A stretch of DNA of 64,000 nt. Origin: Sorghum bicolor (lineage: Eukaryota; Streptophyta; Magnoliopsida; Poales; Poaceae). The notes under the pieces are model-generated. The model was given only the letters and a program-made list of their open reading frames with translations. It had not been told where the DNA came from and did not search any database. The translations under genes were made by a program, and so were the position numbers. This document shows positions 58,245 to 64,000 of this stretch, one piece after another. Location of the stretch: assembly GCF_000003195.3 (NCBI RefSeq), contig NC_012871.2:14702293-14766292 (forward strand), read 5' to 3'. Within the stretch, counting starts at the first letter, position 1. Each line of letters starts with the position of its first letter.

Positions 58245-59757
58245 TGTTGACGGTCCTTAAGTACTAAAATTAATAATCAAATAAACATGAAAAAGGATCA
58301 ATATGAAACAAACATCTAGAATTAGGGTTTTATCTGACAGAATTCCACGAGCTTTGGTGTTTATCTATTTCTGCAGGGGTTTATCAGAAAATATGGAGAG
58401 AAGGTCCACATGTCATGTTTACAACGAGATAATTACGTGCCGCGCAATTTTCCTCAATCTAGAAGGATCCAGAAGCCACGGGAACGAACGGGACGCGAAT
58501 CGGGCTCGGGAGCTGGGCGGCCGCCCACCCCCCTTGGGCGCCCGCCCTGGCCAGGAAGCCAATCAGGACTCTGCTTCGGGGCAAGACTCCACCGACCTAA
58601 AGGATCAATCTAAACCATACAATCTATGTCGGTTTGATCCAATGGCTCACGTTCACTTGAGGGGACTATAAAACCAGACCCCCTGGCCCCTGGAGGAGGA
58701 GAGGAGAAATCATTATTCAGAGGTAGCCATCAAAGTTAGGGTTTAGATCTCTCTCCCACAGAGAATTAGAATTAGCTACTCCCTAATCCTTCAAGTTTAG
58801 AGGTTGATTAGATAGCAATTAGAGAAGTAGAGCACTACGCTCTGGATTCGGATCTTCGGTAATAAAGATTGGTATTATTCATATCTTTCTCTAATTCTAT
58901 TGTTCTAATTGCATTATGTCTCTAATTATTATGTTCTTAGTTTGCTCTAGTTCTATATTTGATATAGTTCTAATTGATAATGAGTTTATGTATAAGTTTG
59001 CAAAGCGCTTAGCTCTTGTCGCGAGGGAGTTAAGTGATAGATCACATGTGAGCGTGGTGCTTAGATGTTATTTATCTGCAAATGTATCTTATTGGCCGAG
59101 TCGTGTGGTAGTTCGCGATAGTGACAGCTTCGTTGATTCTTATATAGTCCACCCTCCGTTGATAGGACAGGCAGAACCGGTATTGTGGAGTAAGTCATGC
59201 GATGCTCTGATTTACTTTATCAATGTTCCTTATACATGAATGAAGAGTCTTTTATGCTATATATGATCTTGTAGATAACTAGAGTAGATTATGACTTAGT
59301 AGTTAGTAGATAACTTAGAATCCATTCTCTAGCTAATCCGACATCACCTACATATATGAGGAGTAGTCTATTTTCTAATCGCTGTGCTATCTACCCATGA
59401 ACTTATACTTTATTATCATTATCTTTATGGTTTACCCCCTGCTAAAGTAAGTGACTGTGTGACGAGTTTCTCATTAGTAATCATGTTCTTGCAAGTTTAT
59501 CTCTAGTCTATGCCTTGATAGATTTTGTCCCTTGATTTAATTCCATCTTCTTGAGATCCCTAGAGCAAAATTATAAATAACGATACCTGGAATACTTATC
59601 CTGGTGAAATGCTACAATGAGGTGTTTTATCTGTGCGCTTGCGGATAGAATAGATTATTTTCTAGAGAGCTTTTACATTTATAAATACCTTTGTACACTC
59701 TGGCGCCATGCTAGGGATGACAACCTAGTATCTAAGTGGTGTTAGCTAGTGTCAACA
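58245..59757 (+). repeat. complete gypsy LTR, 1,513 bp
   Basis: It begins TGTTGAC after the polypurine tract and ends GTCAACA, giving perfect 7-bp inverted ends. TATA box at 58667-58673. It matches 50596-51995 with about four differences (for example near 58376, 58496, 58550 and 58701). It is followed not by flanking DNA but by a primer site at 59766 and leader to 59992. Confidence 0.9.
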
Positions 59758-59992
59758 AGCATTTCTGGCGCCGTTGCCGGGGATCTTATAGAATTTATAG
59801 GAATTATATGAGCCTCAGGAATTAGACTAGACTATAGAGAAATAATTGCATAAAACAGCTACTAAGTGAGAAATCATAACAAGGCACCGCTGCTTTGGCA
59901 GGTTCACCCTGTTGTTTTTCTATGTTTATATTTTTATACAGGGTATAACAGGATTGACTTTGGGTACATTCAACTCTTCATCATCAGAACCA
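59758..59992 (+). repeat. second copy of the gypsy primer site and leader, truncated
   Basis: Identical by eye to 51996-52230, including the primer site TGGCGCCGTTGCCGGGGA at 59766. The homology ends at 59992, about 45 bp before the point equivalent to the gag start, where reversed Sirevirus sequence resumes. Confidence 0.9.
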
Positions 59993-60155
59993 TACATACA
60001 TCAAATCCTTTTGATTTTCATGAATGAGCCTATTGTCATGCAAACATGTCTATATGTTCTAAACATGTCCTTAGCAAAGTATGAATGCTATGTCAACCAA
60101 CTTTACCTTGCTTTGTTGGAGGAGAGGCATATCATATAGAAATGTAGGGGTGTAC

Positions 60156-62120
60156 TCATCTCAAGTTGGAGAAGTCAAGTATGTTCAATTCATTCCTCAA
60201 CTTGCAAAATCTCTTCTCATCAAGTGGCTTTGTGAAGATGTCGGCTAGTTGATCTTCGGTGCCAATGCTTTCAATGCTAATATCACCCTTTTGTTGATGA
60301 TCTCTTATGAAATGGTGCCTTATGTCAATGTGCTTGGTTCTTGAATGTTGAACCGGATTTTGTGTCATCTTGATTGCACTCTCATTGTCACATAGCAAAG
60401 GCACATTCTTGAATTTGATTCCAAAGTCATTCAAGGTAGCTTTCATCCAAAGCAATTGTGCACAACAACTACCGGCACTAATGTATTCGGCCTCGGCGGT
60501 TGATAGTGCAACACTATTTTGTTTCTTTGATGACCATGAAACTAGAGACCTTCCTAGCAATTGACAAGTGCCACTTGTGCTCATTCTATCAATCTTGCAT
60601 CCTCCATAGTCGGAGTCCGAATATCCAATCAACTCAAAGTTAGACCCCTTGGGATACCATAATCCAACATCATGAGTGCCCTTGAGATATCTCAATATTC
60701 TTTTAGTTGCCTTCAAGTGACTTTCCCTAGGTGAAGCTTGGTATCTTGCACATTTGCACACACTAAACATTACATCCGGCCTAGATGCGGTGACATAGAG
60801 CAAACTTCCAATCATAGACCGATATAGCTTTTGATCTACCATGTTGCCACTTGCATCACTACCTAATTGATCATTTGTACCCATAGGTGTGCTCATTGGC
60901 TTGGCTTCTTGCAACCCAAACTTCTTGACCATGTCCTTGATGTACTTTCCTTGACTTACAAAAGTGCCATTCTTCATTTGCTTGATTTGTAGTCCAAGGA
61001 AGTAACTAAGCTCTCCAATCATGGACATCTCAAACTCATTTGCCATCATTATTCCAAATTCTTCACAAAAATCTTGATTAGTTGATCCAAAGATGATATC
61101 ATCAACATAGATTTGCAACACAAACAAGTCCTTGCCTAGCTTCTTGGTGAAGAGGGTAGTGTCAACCTTTCCCATCTTGAACCCTTTAGAGAGAAGAAAA
61201 TCTCTCAATCTCTCATACCATGCTCTAGGTGCTTGCTTCAAACCATACAATGCTTTCTTTAGCTTGTAAACATGGTTGGGTTTCCTGTCATCTTCAAAAC
61301 CGGGAGGTTGTTCAACATAAACCAATTCATTTATGTACCCATTGAGAAATGCACTCTTCACATCCATTTGATAGAGCTTGATGTTGTGGGCACAAGCATA
61401 GGCTAATAATATTCTAATGGCCTCCAATCTTGCAACCGGTGCATATGTTTCTCCAAAGTCAAGACCTTCAACTTGAGTGTAGCCTTGTGCCACTAATCTT
61501 GCTTTGTTTCTCACAACTACACCATCTTGATCTTGCTTGTTTCTAAAGACCCACTTGGTACCAATCACATTGTAGTTCTTTGGCCTCTCAACAAGCTCCC
61601 ACACTTGATTTCTTGTGAAGTTGTTCAATTCTTCATGCATGGCATTTACCCAATCGGAATCCTTCAATGCATCTTCTATTCTCTTTGGTTCTTCAAATGA
61701 GACAAATGAATAGTGCTCACAAAAAGATGCTAGCTTTGATCTTGTTTGTACACCACTTTGAATACCACCAATGACTTGATCTAATGGATGATCCCTTGCT
61801 ATGCTTGTAGGTTGGAGTATTGGGAGTTCATTGCTTCCACTTGCTTGATTTTGATTTTGATCATCATCATGAGAGCCACTAGTACTAGCTTGATTTGTAT
61901 CAATCTGCACTTCTTGATTGATCATGTGAGTGTCATTATCATCATCAACTTGCATTGGCCTTATGTCACCAACATCCATGTTCTTCATTGCATTTGCCAA
62001 TTGATCTCCTCTCACATCATCAAGATTTTGGGCTTCACTTTGAGATCCCTCAGTTTCATCAAACTCAACATCATGAACTTCTTCTAATGTGCCACTTGCC
62101 AAGTTCCAAACTCTATATGC
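60156..62120 (-). pseudogene. pol: right copia pol: reverse transcriptase and RNase H part
   Basis: A long open frame on the minus strand homologous to the second half of the left element's pol. It shows [12 protein letters not shown], the catalytic YVDDIIFGS, then [10 protein letters not shown] and ALSTAEAEY of RNase H, ending FSNLR. The frame itself is intact, but it is out of register with the integrase frame because of a deletion near 62120, so it cannot be made as part of a full pol without recoding. Confidence 0.9.
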
Positions 62121-63331
62121 CTTGCATAACCAAGTAAGAACCCTTCATCACATTTCTTCTCAAACTTGCTCAATCTTGTGCCTTTCTTGAGAATGTAGCA
62201 TTTACAACCAAACACTCTAAAGTATGCAATGTTGGGCTTTCTTCCATTCAATAGCTCATATGGTGTCTTCCCAAGCTTCCCATGGCAATAGAGACGGTTG
62301 CTACAATAGCAAGCCGTGTTGATAGCTTCACTCCAAAATGAATGACTAACATTGTATTCACTAAGCATTGATCTAGCCATATCAATCAAGGTTCTATTCT
62401 TCCTTTCAACTACACCATTGGATTGAGGAGTGTATGTTGGAGAGAATTGGTGTCCAATGCCAAGATCATCACACAATTCCTCAATTCTTGTGCTCTTGAA
62501 TTCACTACCATTGTCACTTCTAATCTTCTTGATGGTGGTTTCAAATTCATTTTGCACCCTCTTGACAAAAGACTTGAATAGATCACAAACATCACTCTTG
62601 TCATAGAGGAAGAACACCCAAGTGTATCTAGTGTAATCATCTACTATCACAAAGCCATACTTGTTGCCACCAATGCTAGTGTATGTTGTTGGCCCAAATA
62701 AATCCATGTGCAATAGCTCAAATGCCTTTGATGTGCTCATTTCACTTTTCTTAGGATGTGCATTTCCAACTTGCTTTCCGGCTTGACAAGCACTACATGG
62801 TTTATCTTTCTCAAAGGTGACATCCTTCAAACCTCTAACTAAGTCATGCCTCAATAGTTTGTTCAATTGTTTCATTCCAACATGACCAAGCCTTCTATGC
62901 CACAACCAACCCAAACTTGATTTGCTAATTAGGCAAGATGTCAATTGAGTGTCACTATCATTGAAATCAACCAAGTATAAGCTATCATGCCTAAATCCTT
63001 TGAATATCAAGTTTGATCCATCAACACTAACAACCTCAACATCATCACTTCCAAAGATGCACTTGAAACCAAGGTCACAAAGTTGTGCAATTGACAAGAG
63101 ATTGAAATCTAGGCTCTCAACTAGCAACACATTTGATATGCTCATGTCATTTGAGATAGCAATTTTACCAAGCCCTTTGACCTTGCCTTTCTTGTTGTTG
63201 CCGAAAGTGATAGAATCAAAGCCACCATTTTGATTTGTATCAATTGATTTGAACATACAAGACTCCCCGGTCATATGTTGAGTGCACCCACTATCAAGCA
63301 CCCAATGCCTTCCTCCGGCTTTGTAATTGAC
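62084..63331 (-). pseudogene. pol: right copia pol: protease and integrase part
   Basis: Minus-strand frame with the protease signature VLDSGCTQHMTGE, the integrase zinc finger HRRLGHVG ... CSACQAGK and the DDE core ([24 protein letters not shown]). Here the site equivalent to the left element's TGA 2128 is a sense codon. The frame runs off at [14 protein letters not shown], where about 10 bp equivalent to part of left positions 2945-2960 are deleted, and ends soon after at 62084. Confidence 0.88.
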
Positions 63332-63344
63332 CTACAAGGAAAAA

Positions 63345-64000
63345 TCAATTCTTTTTAGGTACCCAAATTTGATTGGGTCCTCCAAGGTTAGCAACTAAGC
63401 TCTTTGGTACCCAAATGACTTTCTTCTTTGAGCCCATCCATGGTGCACCAATGAACTTAGCATGAACACCTTTAGTATCCTTGGTAAGCACATAGAAAGA
63501 ATTTAGCTTAATTTAGGATACATTGGCTTTGGGTTTCTTGTTCATGCATTGTTGCTCTAGGTGACCAACTTGCTTGCAAGCTTTGCAATACCGGCCATTA
63601 TTCTTCACAAAACTAGTCTTGTGAGGAGCAAAGGCGGCCTTGCCTTTCTTGGGGTTATAGCCTAATCCCTCTTTATAGAGAGAAGCTCTTTGGCTACCCA
63701 AGCACATAAGCAAGCGGTCCTCACTACCATAAGCCTTAGCTAAGGTGTGATTGAGCTCTTTCACCTCCTTCTTGAGAATTTCATTCTCAACTTTTAGTGT
63801 GGTGACACAAGTGAAACCATCACTACTAGATGAGGATGATGTAGATGTGCTACATGAAGGGTTAGTAGAAGCAATAACAATAGGCTTACTCAAGATATCA
63901 CATGTTATACCTATGTTGCAAGTTTGAGCTTTTTCAATTTTAGTTGGCTCATTTTCACATTTGTTAACTAGAGAGGAATGAGCTTCTTCAAGCTTAGTGT
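63345..64000 (-). pseudogene. gag: right copia gag, 5' partial, with premature stop
   Basis: Minus-strand frame open from the right edge: coiled-coil part (TKLEEAHSSL), the LKVENEILKKEVKEL repeat, then the zinc knuckle CKACKQVGHLEQQC. A TAA at 63513-63515 interrupts what in the left element continues as about 55 more residues. Those residues are still readable after the stop (YVLTKDTKGVHAKF ... IWVPKKN) to the conserved gag-terminal TGA at 63345-63347. The last base pairs of the window contain no other feature. Confidence 0.85.

Larger units (their letters stand above)
50596..59992 (+). mobile_element. young non-autonomous Ty3/gypsy segment, 1.2 element units
   Basis: The segment begins 113 bp inside an LTR, runs through primer site, gag-protease, second ORF and polypurine tract, a complete second LTR (58245-59757) and then a second primer site and leader, stopping at 59992. 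Positions 50596-52230 and 58358-59992 are direct repeats of 1,635 bp with about four substitutions, so it is very young. Neither end is a natural LTR end and no target duplication is seen. There is no reverse transcriptase or integrase, so it depends on a partner element. Confidence 0.85.
48344..64000 (-). mobile_element. second Sirevirus-type copia element, reversed, 5' part outside window
   Basis: Read on the minus strand: gag (from the right edge), protease-integrase, reverse transcriptase-RNase H, non-coding region, polypurine tract and 3' LTR at 48344-50146. The proteins are closely similar to those of the left element. A 9.4-kb gypsy segment (50596-59992) splits the non-coding region. 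Compared with the left element about 500 bp of host sequence are missing at that insertion point. The copy is defective: a stop in gag, a pol reading frame out of register after the gag stop, and a deletion of about 10 bp between integrase and reverse transcriptase. Confidence 0.9.

Overview
The window is nuclear DNA of a panicoid grass, probably Sorghum or a close relative such as Saccharum. This is inferred from the types of retroelements and MITEs, from spliced genes with GT-AG introns, and from protein resemblance; no database search was possible. Only two host genes are supported. The first is a 23-coding-exon gene on the + strand (23721-36701) for a 1,920-residue CLU/TPR protein of the REC/TSS/FMT family. 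The second is a 2-exon gene (44503-45114) for an AWPM-19/PM19 four-helix membrane protein. Nearly everything else is mobile DNA.

Layout. 1-12329: a Sirevirus-type Ty1/copia element, 5' end outside the window, with gag, a pol carrying an in-frame TGA, a long 3' non-coding region and a 1,957-bp 3' LTR. Its 3' region is split by a 4.3-kb CACTA transposon (5908-10205). That transposon holds a 688-bp hAT-like element and a broken antisense copy of part of a NAT9-type N-acetyltransferase exon. 12335-15327: a reverse-oriented, Del/Tekay-like gypsy LTR. 15328-18911: degenerate retroelement remains. 18912-20691: a CACTA-like element, a Stowaway tail and a Tourist/Harbinger MITE. 21.7-38 kb: the CLU/TPR gene with a spliced 5' UTR. 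Its introns carry several MITEs, a (TAA)n tract beside a splice acceptor, a duplicated splice acceptor, and a 273-bp LTR element with identical 99-bp LTRs and a perfect target duplication. 39105-40584: a solo LTR with a perfect 5-bp duplication. 41-43.6 kb: MITEs and a 0.9-kb foldback element. 44.5-45.1 kb: the AWPM-19 gene. 46-48 kb: MITEs and an older LTR fragment.

48344-64000 is a second Sirevirus, on the minus strand and running off the right edge. It is broken by a stop in gag and a deletion in pol, and split by a very young 9.4-kb Ty3/gypsy segment (50596-59992). That gypsy family has a gag-protease ORF and an Athila-type second ORF but no reverse transcriptase or integrase. Its internal region repeats the promoter module found in its LTR, and the polypurine motif AGCTTGGGGGA occurs after each ORF and at the LTR. 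The segment starts 113 bp inside one LTR and ends in the leader after a second LTR, so it is about 1.2 element units. This fits a tandem or circular intermediate, or recombination, better than ordinary integration.

The two host genes are unrelated in function. The CLU/TPR protein is a large cytosolic/nuclear factor linked in Arabidopsis to chloroplast compartment size or meristem growth. AWPM-19 proteins are ABA-responsive plasma-membrane proteins.
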